From an uncultured Bacilli bacterium (GTDB lineage Bacteria > Bacillota_I > Bacilli_A > RF39 > UBA660), in NCBI GenBank assembly GCA_934155005.1, contig CAKPGR010000013.1, forward strand, positions 1 through 27,415: 27,415 nucleotides of DNA. Reading direction: 5' to 3'. The position numbers and the translations under genes were made by a program. The notes beneath the pieces are model-generated. The model was not told where the DNA came from. It saw nothing but the letters and a program-made list of their open reading frames with translations, and made no database searches. This document shows, in pieces, positions 7,648 through 15,253 of the stretch (within the stretch, counting starts at the first letter, position 1; every line of letters starts with the position of its first letter).

Positions 7648-8673
7648 ATGAAACATGAAATAGATTTAAAAAAATATCAAATAAGAACAGATTTATTAAT
7701 TGAAAATTTGGATGATTTAAATAAAAGTAAAAGCAAAAATAAAGAATTTGAAAACATTAAAGTTACTAGTGTTACTTTGAACAAAGAAGATGCTTTTAAA
7801 ATAAGTAAAAAACCAGGTAACTATATAACTATTGAATTTGATGACATAACTGATTCAGATAATTCAAAAAATGTAACAAAAGTATTTGTAAAAAGTTTAA
7901 AAAGTTTACTAAAAAAAATAAATGTCAAAGAAAATGATACTTGTTTAGTAGTTGGACTCGGAAATATAAAATCAACTCCCGATTCACTTGGACCACTTGC
8001 TATTCAAAATATTACAGTAACAAGACATTTATATTTGCTCGGTGAAGTTGATAGTAATTATAGAAATATTGCAGCATATGCACCAGGTGTTATGGGGGTA
8101 AGTGGTATTGAAACATTAGATATATTACTTGGTATAATAGATAAAATTAAACCTGACTTTTTAATTGTTATAGATGCTCTTGCCAGTAATTCTATTGAGA
8201 GAGTTAATAAAACAATTCAAATGAGTGATACAGGAATAAATCCAGGTAGTGGTATTGGAAATAGTCGTAAAGAAATAAGCTTTGAAACTTTAAAAATACC
8301 TGTTATAGCAATTGGTATTCCAACTGTTGTAGATGCCGTAAGTGTTGTTAGTGATACAATTAATTATATGCATAAACATTATGCCTTTAATAAAAAATTT
8401 ATAAATAGTCCTTTAAATAGATTAGTAAGTACAAATAAAATTAATTACTTAAAAGAACAAATTGATGTTAATGCTAATGATAAAACTAATCTACTTGGTT
8501 TAGTAGGTAGTTTAAATGAATTTGAAGTTAGAAGTCTTATTTCAGAAGTACTAACACCCATTGGTTATAATTTAATGGTAACACCAAAAGAAATAGATTT
8601 TGTTATCCAAAAACTAGCTAATATTATATCAGATGGTATAAATAATTCACTAAATAAAAAAACTATCAAATGA
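7648..8673 (+). CDS. gpr: Spore germination protease GPR
   Basis: 341 residues. GPR degrades small acid-soluble spore proteins when spores germinate; it is made in the forespore as a zymogen with an N-terminal propeptide. The start (HEIDLKKYQIRTDLLIE) matches the conserved RTDLA-E entry of the family. Further hallmarks are VVGLGNIKSTPDSLGP, YAPGVMGVSGIET, VIDALAS, the glycine-rich DTGINPGSGIGN, and GIPTVVDAVSVV. The ATG at 7648 has AGGTGATT just before it; the ATG at 7621 would fall inside the candidate -10 element. It is divergent from rpsT. Its presence is strong evidence that the organism, or a recent ancestor, sporulates. Confidence 0.96.
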   Translation: MKHEIDLKKYQIRTDLLIENLDDLNKSKSKNKEFENIKVTSVTLNKEDAFKISKKPGNYITIEFDDITDSDNSKNVTKVFVKSLKSLLKKINVKENDTCLVVGLGNIKSTPDSLGPLAIQNITVTRHLYLLGEVDSNYRNIAAYAPGVMGVSGIETLDILLGIIDKIKPDFLIVIDALASNSIERVNKTIQMSDTGINPGSGIGNSRKEISFETLKIPVIAIGIPTVVDAVSVVSDTINYMHKHYAFNKKFINSPLNRLVSTNKINYLKEQIDVNANDKTNLLGLVGSLNEFEVRSLISEVLTPIGYNLMVTPKEIDFVIQKLANIISDGINNSLNKKTIK

Positions 8674-8679
8674 TAGTTA
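8654..8679 (-). terminator. Terminator of the 32-residue membrane peptide gene
   Basis: On the minus strand AACTATC-ATTT-GATAGTT is followed by a T run. It overlaps the convergent gpr stop codon. Confidence 0.65.
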
Positions 8680-8775
8680 AAAATACATTGTACAAGATGC
8701 AATAAACATTGCTACCATACAAATTAATAATATAATTGCTACAAATCTTTGAACATTGAATTTTTTCTTTTTCAT
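8677..8775 (-). CDS. 32-residue single-span membrane peptide (Prli42/DUF4044-like)
   Basis: Very short reading frame: basic start MKKKKFNVQRF, then a hydrophobic helix (VAIILLICMVAMFIASC) and three to four more residues. GAGGTGAAG lies 2-12 bases before the ATG and a terminator follows the stop, so it looks like a real transcription unit. In layout (Lys-rich head, FNVQ-like stretch, one membrane span, about 31-35 residues) it resembles the small Firmicutes stressosome-linked membrane peptides Prli42 and DUF4044. That resemblance is from memory of the family pattern, not from alignment. It is convergent with gpr and divergent from spoIIM. Confidence 0.65.
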   Translation of the reverse strand: MKKKKFNVQRFVAIILLICMVAMFIASCTMYF

Positions 8776-8801
8776 TCTTCACCTCTAACAATAATATTAT
8801 A

Positions 8802-8830
8802 ATATATTTATAAAAAAAATGGAATACTTT
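8802..8830 (+). promoter_or_regulatory. Possible sigma-E-type promoter for spoIIM
   Basis: ATATT at 8804-8808, exactly 14 bases, then AATACTTT (5 of 7 fixed positions of CATACAnT). spoIIM is a sigma-E gene in Bacillus. Chance matching in AT-rich DNA is a real possibility. Confidence 0.3.
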
Positions 8831-8867
8831 TTAATTTTTTTAATATTATTGAGTAGGGTGATTATTC

Positions 8868-9482
8868 ATGATATTAGACAAACTAAAATATGGAGCAATT
8901 AATAATAAAAAAATCATTTCTTTTTTATTAGGGCTTGGAATACTAGGAATTATTTTTGGGTCTTTGTTTATCTTTTTTGTATCAAATACAGATCAAAATA
9001 TTACTATTAATTATATAAGTGACTATATCAGCAATTTAACAAGTAACAACTATTTAGAATGCTTAAAAAGTACACTTACTATCAATTTATCATTTATTGT
9101 AATAGTATGGTTACTTGGAATATCTATTATAGGACTTCCAATTATTATATTTCTTTATTTTTATAAATTCTTTTCATTAGGATTTACATTATCTTCTTTC
9201 ATTTTAACATATAAAATTAAAGGACTTTTCTATTCCATTTTTTATGTTTTGCCAGTACAAATATTTATATATGTATTATTTGTCTTAATTACTTTATATG
9301 GAATAAAAATGTCATTCAATTTAATATATTCTATTTTTAAGAAAAAAGATGTAAATTTTAAAAAAGTAATTAATAAATATTTATACATATTAACTATTTG
9401 TCTTATAGGAATTGTTATTTTATCTTTATTAGAAACCTTTTTAACTCCTATATTATTTAATTTTATAACCTCATTTAAATAG
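8868..9482 (+). CDS. spoIIM: Stage II sporulation protein M
   Basis: 204 residues with about five membrane segments and the SpoIIM/DUF95 pattern: an N-terminal helix, an extracellular loop, a paired helix with GLPIIIFLYFYKFFSLGF, a Pro in YSIFYVLPVQIF, and a C-terminal helix near LLETFLTP. In Bacillus SpoIIM belongs to the SpoIID-M-P complex that thins peptidoglycan for engulfment. The ribosome binding site is GTAGGGTGATT before ATG. It is a single gene here with its own terminator; in Bacillus spoIIM also lies near xerD and deoB, which are about 5 kb downstream in this window. Confidence 0.88.
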   Translation: MILDKLKYGAINNKKIISFLLGLGILGIIFGSLFIFFVSNTDQNITINYISDYISNLTSNNYLECLKSTLTINLSFIVIVWLLGISIIGLPIIIFLYFYKFFSLGFTLSSFILTYKIKGLFYSIFYVLPVQIFIYVLFVLITLYGIKMSFNLIYSIFKKKDVNFKKVINKYLYILTICLIGIVILSLLETFLTPILFNFITSFK

Positions 9483-9500
9483 ACTAAATAGTCTTTTTTT
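9481..9500 (+). terminator. Terminator of spoIIM
   Basis: AGACT-AAAT-AGTCT followed by TTTTTT, starting in the spoIIM stop codon. The TATAAT at 9503-9508, probably the mnmA -10 box, begins three bases later. Confidence 0.75.
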
Positions 9501-9528
9501 GTTATAATTGATATCAGGAAGTGAGATT

Positions 9529-10632
9529 ATGAAAAAAGTTGTTATTGGTATGAGTGGTGGCGTTGATAGTAGTGTAGCAGCTATTCTTTTAAAAGAACAA
9601 GGATATGATGTTATAGGACTTTTTATGCGTAATTGGGATGCTTCTTTAAATAATGATATATTAGGAAATCCAACCCTAAACAATAATATTTGCCCACAAG
9701 AACAAGATTATAATGATGCTCTTGAAGTATGTAAAAAAATTGGTATACCACTTTATAGAGTAGATTTTATTAAAGAATATTGGGATTATGTTTTTACTTA
9801 TTTTTTAGATGAACTTAAAAGAGGGAGAACACCTAATCCTGACATTATGTGTAATAAATACATCAAATTTGATATGTTTGCTAAAAAAGCTCGTGAACTT
9901 GGAGCCGATTATATAGCTACTGGTCATTATGCTAGAATAAAAGACGGAAAATTATTACGTGGTGTTGATAATAATAAAGATCAAACTTATTTCTTATCAC
10001 AATTAAGTCGTGAGCAATTAAAGGATGTATTATTTCCAATAGGTGACTTAGAAAAACCAAAGGTGAGACAAATTGCTGAGGAATATGATTTAATAACCGC
10101 ACATAAAAAAGATTCAACAGGCATTTGTTTTATTGGAGAACGTAATTTCAAAAATTTCTTAAAAAATTACTTGCCAAATATACCAGGTGATATCATTAAT
10201 ATTGATACAAAAGAAAAAATGGGAAATCATATTGGACTTATGTATTATACTATTGGTCAAAGAAGAGGACTTGATATTGGTGGTACTAAAAATAGATGCT
10301 ATGTAGTTGGAAAAGATTTAGATAATAATATTTTATATGTTTCTGATGATTTAGATGAAAAATATCTATATAGTGATTCTTGTATTGTTGAAATGGTTAA
10401 TTGGATAGGGGACAAAAAGCTTAATGAATGTACAGCTAAATTTAGATATCGTCAACCTGATAATAATGTTAAATTAGAATTTTTAGATAATGGAGAAATT
10501 CTAGTAAAATATGATAATGTTAAATCAGTGACTCCTGGACAAGCTTGTGTTTTTTATGATAATGAAGAATGTATTGGTGGAGGAATCATAAAAGAAGTTA
10601 GAAAAAACAATGAAAAATTATGGTACCTATAA
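9529..10632 (+). CDS. mnmA: tRNA-specific 2-thiouridylase MnmA
   Basis: 367 residues. MnmA thiolates U34 of tRNA-Lys, -Glu and -Gln using ATP and a sulfur relay. Visible: PP-loop GMSGGVDSS near the N-terminus; the first catalytic Cys in NPDIMCNKYIKF (about 108); GHYAR; the second catalytic Cys in STGICFIGER (about 200), the expected spacing; and the C-terminal beta-barrel with YTIGQRRGL and FRYRQ. The ATG at 9529 follows AGGAAGTGAG; an upstream in-frame TTG has no site and lies in the promoter. A TATAAT at 9503-9508 would be the -10 element, immediately after the spoIIM terminator. Confidence 0.97.
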   Translation: MKKVVIGMSGGVDSSVAAILLKEQGYDVIGLFMRNWDASLNNDILGNPTLNNNICPQEQDYNDALEVCKKIGIPLYRVDFIKEYWDYVFTYFLDELKRGRTPNPDIMCNKYIKFDMFAKKARELGADYIATGHYARIKDGKLLRGVDNNKDQTYFLSQLSREQLKDVLFPIGDLEKPKVRQIAEEYDLITAHKKDSTGICFIGERNFKNFLKNYLPNIPGDIINIDTKEKMGNHIGLMYYTIGQRRGLDIGGTKNRCYVVGKDLDNNILYVSDDLDEKYLYSDSCIVEMVNWIGDKKLNECTAKFRYRQPDNNVKLEFLDNGEILVKYDNVKSVTPGQACVFYDNEECIGGGIIKEVRKNNEKLWYL

Positions 10633-10643
10633 TTTTCGTTTAC

Positions 10644-10671
10644 TTGACATTTACTTTATAAATGATAAAAT
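10644..10671 (+). promoter_or_regulatory. Sigma-A-type promoter for HTH gene
   Basis: TTGACA at 10644-10649, 16-base spacer, TAAAAT at 10666-10671, 12 bases after the mnmA stop. The -35 is a perfect consensus. Confidence 0.75.
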
Positions 10672-10690
10672 ATAATAGGAGGGTTTGAAG

Positions 10691-11470
10691 ATGGATAAAC
10701 TTAATGAAATATTACACGAACTTGGTATTTCCAAAGTAAAACTAGCTAAATTTTTAGGTGTTTCAAGACAAATGATTTATAATTATTTAGAACTTGATGA
10801 TATAAATAAATGGCCTAAAGATAAAAAGGTATTGCTTTTTAATTTACTTGGAATTAAATCAGCAGATGAAATTGAAAATATAAAAGTAGATACTGATTAT
10901 ATTTTAAACGTTGAAACAAGAATAAATAATTTGTTTGAGAACAATAATACTGTAATTGATTCTAGCAATTTATTTAGCGGTTTAAATAGTAAAAAGAAAG
11001 AATTAATGACTAATATTTGTTCATTAATAAAAGAAGATTTAGATGATGATGACGAAAAAGGACATAATTTAACAACTTATGAATATCTTTATAATTTTTT
11101 ACAAACAATGTCATCATCAAAGGAATTAAAATATATACTTGCATATATGGCTAAGGCAGCTGGATTTATTAAACCACTAGAATTTGTATACGATGAAGAA
11201 GATCAATTTTTATTTGAAAGTGTACTTTATTCTGCTATGACTTTATATAATAATCCAAGTCGTATTTCTAGAACAAAAATTGCTGAAACCCATAAACGCT
11301 TTGTAGATCAAATTGAACACAAAAGAGAAGAGAGACTAGGAAGAACTCGTGAATTAAATAATATGAAAATGCAAGCATTAAAAGAATTAAATTATACTGA
11401 TATAACAAAAGAAAATGCTTCTGAGGTATTAGCTAGAATGGCTGAAATTGAATCAAGAAAAGTATCTTAA
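10691..11470 (+). CDS. Helix-turn-helix (XRE/Cro-like) DNA-binding protein
   Basis: 259 residues. The N-terminal 60 carry a helix-turn-helix of the XRE/lambda-repressor type: LGISKVKLAKFLGVSRQMIYNYLE. The remaining 200 residues are mostly predicted helix, with an acidic stretch (EDLDDDDEKG) and a charged C-terminal helix (EHKREERLGRTRELNN) that could mediate oligomerisation. I do not recognise the C-terminal domain. The ATG at 10691 is chosen because AGGAGGG lies 7-8 bases upstream; a TTG at 10685 is too close to that site. It has its own promoter and terminator and faces a 600-base non-coding gap, a possible target region. Its function beyond DNA binding is unknown. Confidence 0.8.
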   Translation: MDKLNEILHELGISKVKLAKFLGVSRQMIYNYLELDDINKWPKDKKVLLFNLLGIKSADEIENIKVDTDYILNVETRINNLFENNNTVIDSSNLFSGLNSKKKELMTNICSLIKEDLDDDDEKGHNLTTYEYLYNFLQTMSSSKELKYILAYMAKAAGFIKPLEFVYDEEDQFLFESVLYSAMTLYNNPSRISRTKIAETHKRFVDQIEHKREERLGRTRELNNMKMQALKELNYTDITKENASEVLARMAEIESRKVS

Positions 11471-11489
11471 TAAAACAAGATATTTTTTT
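11463..11489 (+). terminator. Terminator of HTH gene
   Basis: TATCTT / AAGATA stem with an 8-base loop, followed by TTTTTTT. It overlaps the stop codon. Confidence 0.7.
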
Positions 11490-12062
11490 ATACACTCCCC
11501 CTATTCTAATTTTAAATATTTTAAATAGGGGAATAAATAATAATTTTTAATATAAATTTATATAAATGTAAGTTACTTAATTATTATACTAATATATTAT
11601 TTATTATACTTATATAAAAATAATAGAAATTTTATATTATAAGTAGTACTAGATTATAGTATAAATGAGATTAAATAAAATTTAAAAATATTTTGTAACT
11701 AAGTTTGATTACAATAAATTTGTTAAAAAATAAAAATAGTAAGTAGTAATAATAAAAAAGTAATAATTAGATCAATTTAATAAATTAAAAAAGTAATACA
11801 ATTAACTTACTTTTAAATAATATCTTAGTTCGTATAATATATATTATGTTAACTAAAATTATTTTATTATATTTAACTAATCAATAGCCATATTAAATTA
11901 TACATTTATTTTTTTTATTTAAATTTTAACTATCTTAACTTTATTAATATTTAAAACTTTTTTAAATTATCTAAATTTATCTATTAATATTATTCTTTAT
12001 ATATTAAAAATAATAATTCCAAATATTTCCAGTTATAAAAATACATATTAAATAAATATTTA
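11490..12062. other. AT-rich non-coding gap
   Basis: About 570 bases of extreme AT-richness with no frame I would call. It holds a C/G-tipped hairpin at 11498-11531 and an AAAAGTAA / TTACTTTT inverted repeat at 11789-11814. I found no DnaA box, tRNA, or clear promoter in it. Near-homopolymeric stretches make other small repeats uninformative. Confidence 0.6.
11498..11531. repeat. Inverted repeat with G/C stem tips
   Basis: CCCCTATT (11498-11505) pairs perfectly with AATAGGGG (11524-11531) around an 18-base AT loop. The four consecutive G-C pairs stand out in this AT-only stretch. No T run follows, so it is not an ordinary terminator. Confidence 0.6.
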
Positions 12063-12078
12063 CCAATAATATTATTGG
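12063..12078. promoter_or_regulatory. 16-base perfect palindrome at a ribosome binding site
   Basis: CCAATAATATTATTGG is a perfect palindrome ending just before the GGGTGAT ribosome binding site of the small gene at 12089. It could be an operator or a translation-blocking hairpin. Confidence 0.45.
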
Positions 12079-12088
12079 GTGATGAAAA

Positions 12089-12271
12089 ATGAAGAAAAAT
12101 AATAAACAATCTAATAATATTAAAAATTGTTTGAATAAAGATACTAAATCTTGTAAAAATTGTAAACATGACAATGTAAAAAATTCAGACGAAAATAATA
12201 TTGGTTTCGAAAATAATTCAAAGTCATTTACATTAGATGAAAATGATGACCATTCATTTGAATTAAAATAG
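12089..12271 (+). CDS. Small Cys-containing hydrophilic protein
   Basis: 60 residues, no membrane segment, very Asn/Lys/Asp-rich. Three cysteines cluster as CLNKDTKSCKNCKHDN (CxxC preceded by a further Cys), which could bind a metal, and the tail is acidic and ends DENDDHSFELK. GGGTGAT lies 5-9 bases upstream, a terminator follows directly, and the reading frame uses normal codons, so it is probably real. I do not recognise a family; small Asn-rich Cys proteins occur among spore and coat proteins, but nothing here proves that role. The upstream palindrome suggests control. Confidence 0.5.
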   Translation: MKKNNKQSNNIKNCLNKDTKSCKNCKHDNVKNSDENNIGFENNSKSFTLDENDDHSFELK

Positions 12272-12283
12272 ATTGTATTTTAC

Positions 12284-12316
12284 CCAAAAAAAGGAGAGTG
12301 CCCTACTCTCTTTTAT
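12284..12316. terminator. Bidirectional terminator, small gene / ZIP transporter
   Basis: GAGAGT-GCCCT-ACTCTC core extended by A/T pairs, with an A run on the left and TTTTAT on the right. It overlaps the stop codon of the ZIP gene. Confidence 0.8.
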
Positions 12317-13047
12317 AATACAAAAATTGTAGTTAACATAATAATAAAACCTGCTAAAAATGGTAAAATTAATTTTTTAGTATCTAATATTTTTTTAGCC
12401 TGTGGTATTAATTCATATAATGAAATTTGGGTCATTATACCTGCTATCAAAGCTAGTAGATATCCCATCACTTTAAAATTAATATATGGTTTTAAAAACA
12501 AAAAAGTTACAATACCACCTAAAAATTCGGATAATCCTGCAATTAATGTATAAATAATGGCTTTTTTATGCCTATTTGTAGCGTAAAAGATAGGAAGTGC
12601 TATTGTTATACCTTCTGGTATATTATGAAGTGCTATGGCTATTGTTAATGTAATTCCTAATGATATATTATTATCACTAGCTATAAATGTTGCCATTCCT
12701 TCTGGTATATTATGTAATATAATAGCAATTAATGATATTAATCCTACTTTATAGATTTCATTATCACTAGAAATATATTTATCAATAGTAAATGATATAA
12801 TAACACCAAATGAAAAAAAGATGCCTACTAATAATAAAGCTGGGAAAGGAAAATAAAATTCATTTAAATATTTATATGACTCTACTATTAAATCAAAAAA
12901 GGAAACAGTTAACATTACCCCTGCTGAAAAAACTAATGAATAAGCTAAGGTTTTTTCATTCTTCTTGTAATAAATAATCATTCCACCTAATAACGTTGAA
13001 AGACCTGATATTAGTGTTAAAGTAAGTGCTAAAAAAGAATTATTCAT
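12313..13047 (-). CDS. ZIP-family metal cation transporter (ZupT-like)
   Basis: 244 residues with about eight membrane segments. It carries the two ZIP metal-site motifs, IILHNIPEGMA and IALHNIPEGI, in helices 4 and 5; these His/Asn/Glu residues form the binuclear metal centre of the family. ZIP proteins import zinc and other divalent metals. The intracellular loop is short and lacks a His-rich stretch. The ATG at 13047 is chosen because GGTGA lies 7 bases upstream; an ATG four codons earlier overlaps that site. Selectivity cannot be read from sequence. It lies downstream of deoB but is separated from it by a terminator. Confidence 0.9.
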   Translation of the reverse strand: MNNSFLALTLTLISGLSTLLGGMIIYYKKNEKTLAYSLVFSAGVMLTVSFFDLIVESYKYLNEFYFPFPALLLVGIFFSFGVIISFTIDKYISSDNEIYKVGLISLIAIILHNIPEGMATFIASDNNISLGITLTIAIALHNIPEGITIALPIFYATNRHKKAIIYTLIAGLSEFLGGIVTFLFLKPYINFKVMGYLLALIAGIMTQISLYELIPQAKKILDTKKLILPFLAGFIIMLTTIFVL

Positions 13048-13089
13048 AATATTCACCATTTAATTATATTAAATTAATTTTTATATATT

Positions 13090-13122
13090 AAAAAAAGAAT
13101 TAAATATTATTTTAATTCTTTT
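13090..13122 (-). terminator. Terminator of deoB
   Basis: On the minus strand AAAGAATTAAA / TTTAATTCTTT with a 6-base loop, then a T run. The stem starts inside the last codons of deoB. Confidence 0.7.
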
Positions 13123-14264
13123 AATATACTAGTACCATTTGGATAGTTTACATCAAAATTTTCTGCTATAGTAGCACCTATACAAGCAAACGAATTAAGA
13201 TCATTTAATCTTCTTGGTTCTTTAAACTTTTTAGAATAAAATATAATTGGTGTATTTTCTCTTGTATGATCAGTTCCTGTATAAGTTGGATCATTACCAT
13301 GGTCAGCAGTAATAATTAATAAGTCATCATCTCTTAAACTATTAATAATTTCTTCCAAGTGATTATCAAATTCTTTTAAACAATTTGAATAACCTACTAC
13401 GTCTCTTCTATGACCGTATTTTGAATCATAATCATTTAAATTAGCAAAACAAAGTCCATTAAAATCAGTATTTATAAATTCTTCTATTTTATTTATTCCA
13501 TCTAAATTATCCTTAGTTTTATTTATAGAAGTTATACCATTATTATTAAATACATCACTTATTTTACCAATTGAAATAACATCATATTTTTTTTCTTTTA
13601 AATAATCAAGCACTGTTTTATAAGCAGGATCAAGAGCATAGTCATGTCTATTAGGTGTTCTAGTAAAATTACCTGGTTCTCCAATATATGGTCTTGCTAT
13701 AATTCGACCAACTTTCCATTCTTCTTTTAAAGTTATTTTTCTAACTTCTTCACAAATTCTATATAATTCATTTAATGGAATAACATCTTCATGAGCAGCT
13801 ATTTGTAAAACACTATCTGCTGATGTATAAACGATTAAAGCTCCTGTTCTTATTTGTTCTTCTCCAAGTTCTTTAATGATTTCAGTACCACTTGCCGCTT
13901 TATTACCAATAACCTTTCTACCACTAATTTGTTCTATTTCTTTTATTAACTCATCTGGAAATCCAGTATTTAAAAAAGTTTTAAATGGTTTTTCTGTAAT
14001 AACTCCCATCATCTCTAAATGTCCTGTTAAAGTATCTTTTCCATTACTAACTTCAATACCTTTTGTATGATAAGCTATCGTTGGTTCATTTGTATCATTT
14101 AACAAGTTAAAATAGCCTATTTTTCTAAAATTAGGAAGATTTACATTGGTATTTAAAACTGTATGACCAAATGTATTAACATTAAAATCACCAAATTTTG
14201 AAGCATCCTTTGCTTCACCTATTCCTACTGAATCTAAAACAATTAAAAATATTCTTTTAAACAT
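13107..14264 (-). CDS. deoB: Phosphopentomutase
   Basis: 385 residues, the usual length. It interconverts ribose/deoxyribose 1-phosphate and 5-phosphate in nucleoside salvage. It is an alkaline-phosphatase-superfamily enzyme: N-terminal metal site FLIVLDSVGIGEA, phosphorylated-residue region GKDTLTGHLEMMG, and C-terminal metal site ITADHGNDPTYTGTDHTREN. AAGGAGAGATATT precedes the ATG. It follows xerD by 11 bases on the same strand, as in Bacillus (xerD-drm), and would be co-transcribed with it. Genes for nucleoside phosphorylases are not in the window. Confidence 0.97.
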   Translation of the reverse strand: MFKRIFLIVLDSVGIGEAKDASKFGDFNVNTFGHTVLNTNVNLPNFRKIGYFNLLNDTNEPTIAYHTKGIEVSNGKDTLTGHLEMMGVITEKPFKTFLNTGFPDELIKEIEQISGRKVIGNKAASGTEIIKELGEEQIRTGALIVYTSADSVLQIAAHEDVIPLNELYRICEEVRKITLKEEWKVGRIIARPYIGEPGNFTRTPNRHDYALDPAYKTVLDYLKEKKYDVISIGKISDVFNNNGITSINKTKDNLDGINKIEEFINTDFNGLCFANLNDYDSKYGHRRDVVGYSNCLKEFDNHLEEIINSLRDDDLLIITADHGNDPTYTGTDHTRENTPIIFYSKKFKEPRRLNDLNSFACIGATIAENFDVNYPNGTSILKELK

Positions 14265-14275
14265 AATATCTCTCC

Positions 14276-15151
14276 TTAACTATGTGGATGGCTTGCATTA
14301 TAGTTATTTTTTATAGTTTGATCTGATACATGAGTATATATTTGTGTTGTTGAAATACTACTGTGTCCTAACAATGTCTGAATACTTCTTAGATCAGCAC
14401 CATTTTCAAGCATATGACTTGCGAATGTATGTCTAAGTGTATGAGGCGAAAAATCTTTATTCATTGTTTTTTCTTTTTCTATTTGTTTAAGTATTTTAAA
14501 AATAGATTGTCTAGATAATTTATCTCCTCTACTATTTAAAAAAACAAAATCATTATTTTTATTTTTTATTAATAGTGGTCTATAAATAGATAAATAAATT
14601 TTTAAATACTTATTAGCAACTTCACCTACCGGTATTACTCTTTCTTTGCTACCTTTTCCCATTACTCTAACTAAGCTTTCATTTAAATCAAGACTTGAAA
14701 TTGTTAAATTGGTAAGTTCACTAATTCTAAGTCCTGATGAATATAGAAGTTCTAAAATAGCTTTATTGCGATAGTCATATTTATTATTTAACTTGATATC
14801 TAATATTTTATCCATTTCTTCTTTGGATATAACATTAGGTAATGTTTTTTGAAACTTTGGCAGTTCTATATCTAATGTAGGATTATTTTTAATATAGTCT
14901 TGTTTTTGAAGAAATTTATAAAAGCTTTTAATAACTGACAAATCATGATTAACAGTTTTATCTTTTTTATTTTGTCTTTCAATTGATAAAAATGAGCAAA
15001 TATCTTTTTTATCTGTTATTAAAATATTCTTTTCTTTGATAAAATCATTAAATTTATTTAAATCTTTTATATAAGAATCAACAGTATTTTGACTATATTG
15101 TCTATCTATTTTTAGATAATCTTCAAATTCATTTATATAATCCTTATTCAT
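14276..15151 (-). CDS. xerD: Tyrosine recombinase XerD
   Basis: 291 residues. It resolves chromosome dimers at dif, with XerC/CodV or alone. It has the SAM-like N-terminal core-binding domain and the catalytic set: Arg in GLRISEL (about 142), Lys in GKGSKERVIP (about 167), His and Arg in PHTLRHTFASHML (about 237 and 240), His in LLGHSS (about 263), and the nucleophile Tyr in TTQIYTHV (about 272). The ATG at 15151 has GTAGGT upstream; an ATG five codons earlier precedes that site. The pairing with deoB, as in Bacillus, argues for the housekeeping XerD rather than a phage integrase. No dif site was recognised. Confidence 0.93.
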   Translation of the reverse strand: MNKDYINEFEDYLKIDRQYSQNTVDSYIKDLNKFNDFIKEKNILITDKKDICSFLSIERQNKKDKTVNHDLSVIKSFYKFLQKQDYIKNNPTLDIELPKFQKTLPNVISKEEMDKILDIKLNNKYDYRNKAILELLYSSGLRISELTNLTISSLDLNESLVRVMGKGSKERVIPVGEVANKYLKIYLSIYRPLLIKNKNNDFVFLNSRGDKLSRQSIFKILKQIEKEKTMNKDFSPHTLRHTFASHMLENGADLRSIQTLLGHSSISTTQIYTHVSDQTIKNNYNASHPHS

Positions 15152-15174
15152 ATTATGACCTACCATCCATTTAA

Positions 15175-15203
15175 ATTATAACATTATTTTTTTAAGATGT
15201 TAA
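15175..15203 (-). promoter_or_regulatory. Sigma-A-type promoter for xerD-deoB
   Basis: Minus strand TTAACA, 17-base spacer, TATAAT, about 25 bases before the xerD start. Confidence 0.7.
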
Positions 15204-15207
15204 TAAG

Positions 15208-15237
15208 TTTACAAAAAATTAGACATTGTGTTAAAAT
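15208..15237 (+). promoter_or_regulatory. Sigma-A-type promoter for rarA
   Basis: TTTACA, 18-base spacer, TAAAAT, 16 bases before the rarA start. It lies back to back with the xerD promoter. Confidence 0.55.
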
Positions 15238-15253
15238 ATATTTGGTGGTTAAA

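Noticed and set aside
11490..12062. Chromosomal origin of replication
   Set aside because: AT-rich and next to a DNA-binding gene, but I see no DnaA boxes (TTATCCACA-like) and no dnaA or dnaN nearby.
14276..15151. Phage or integron integrase
   Set aside because: The tyrosine recombinase is paired with deoB as in Bacillus and has XerD length; no attachment sites or phage genes are nearby.
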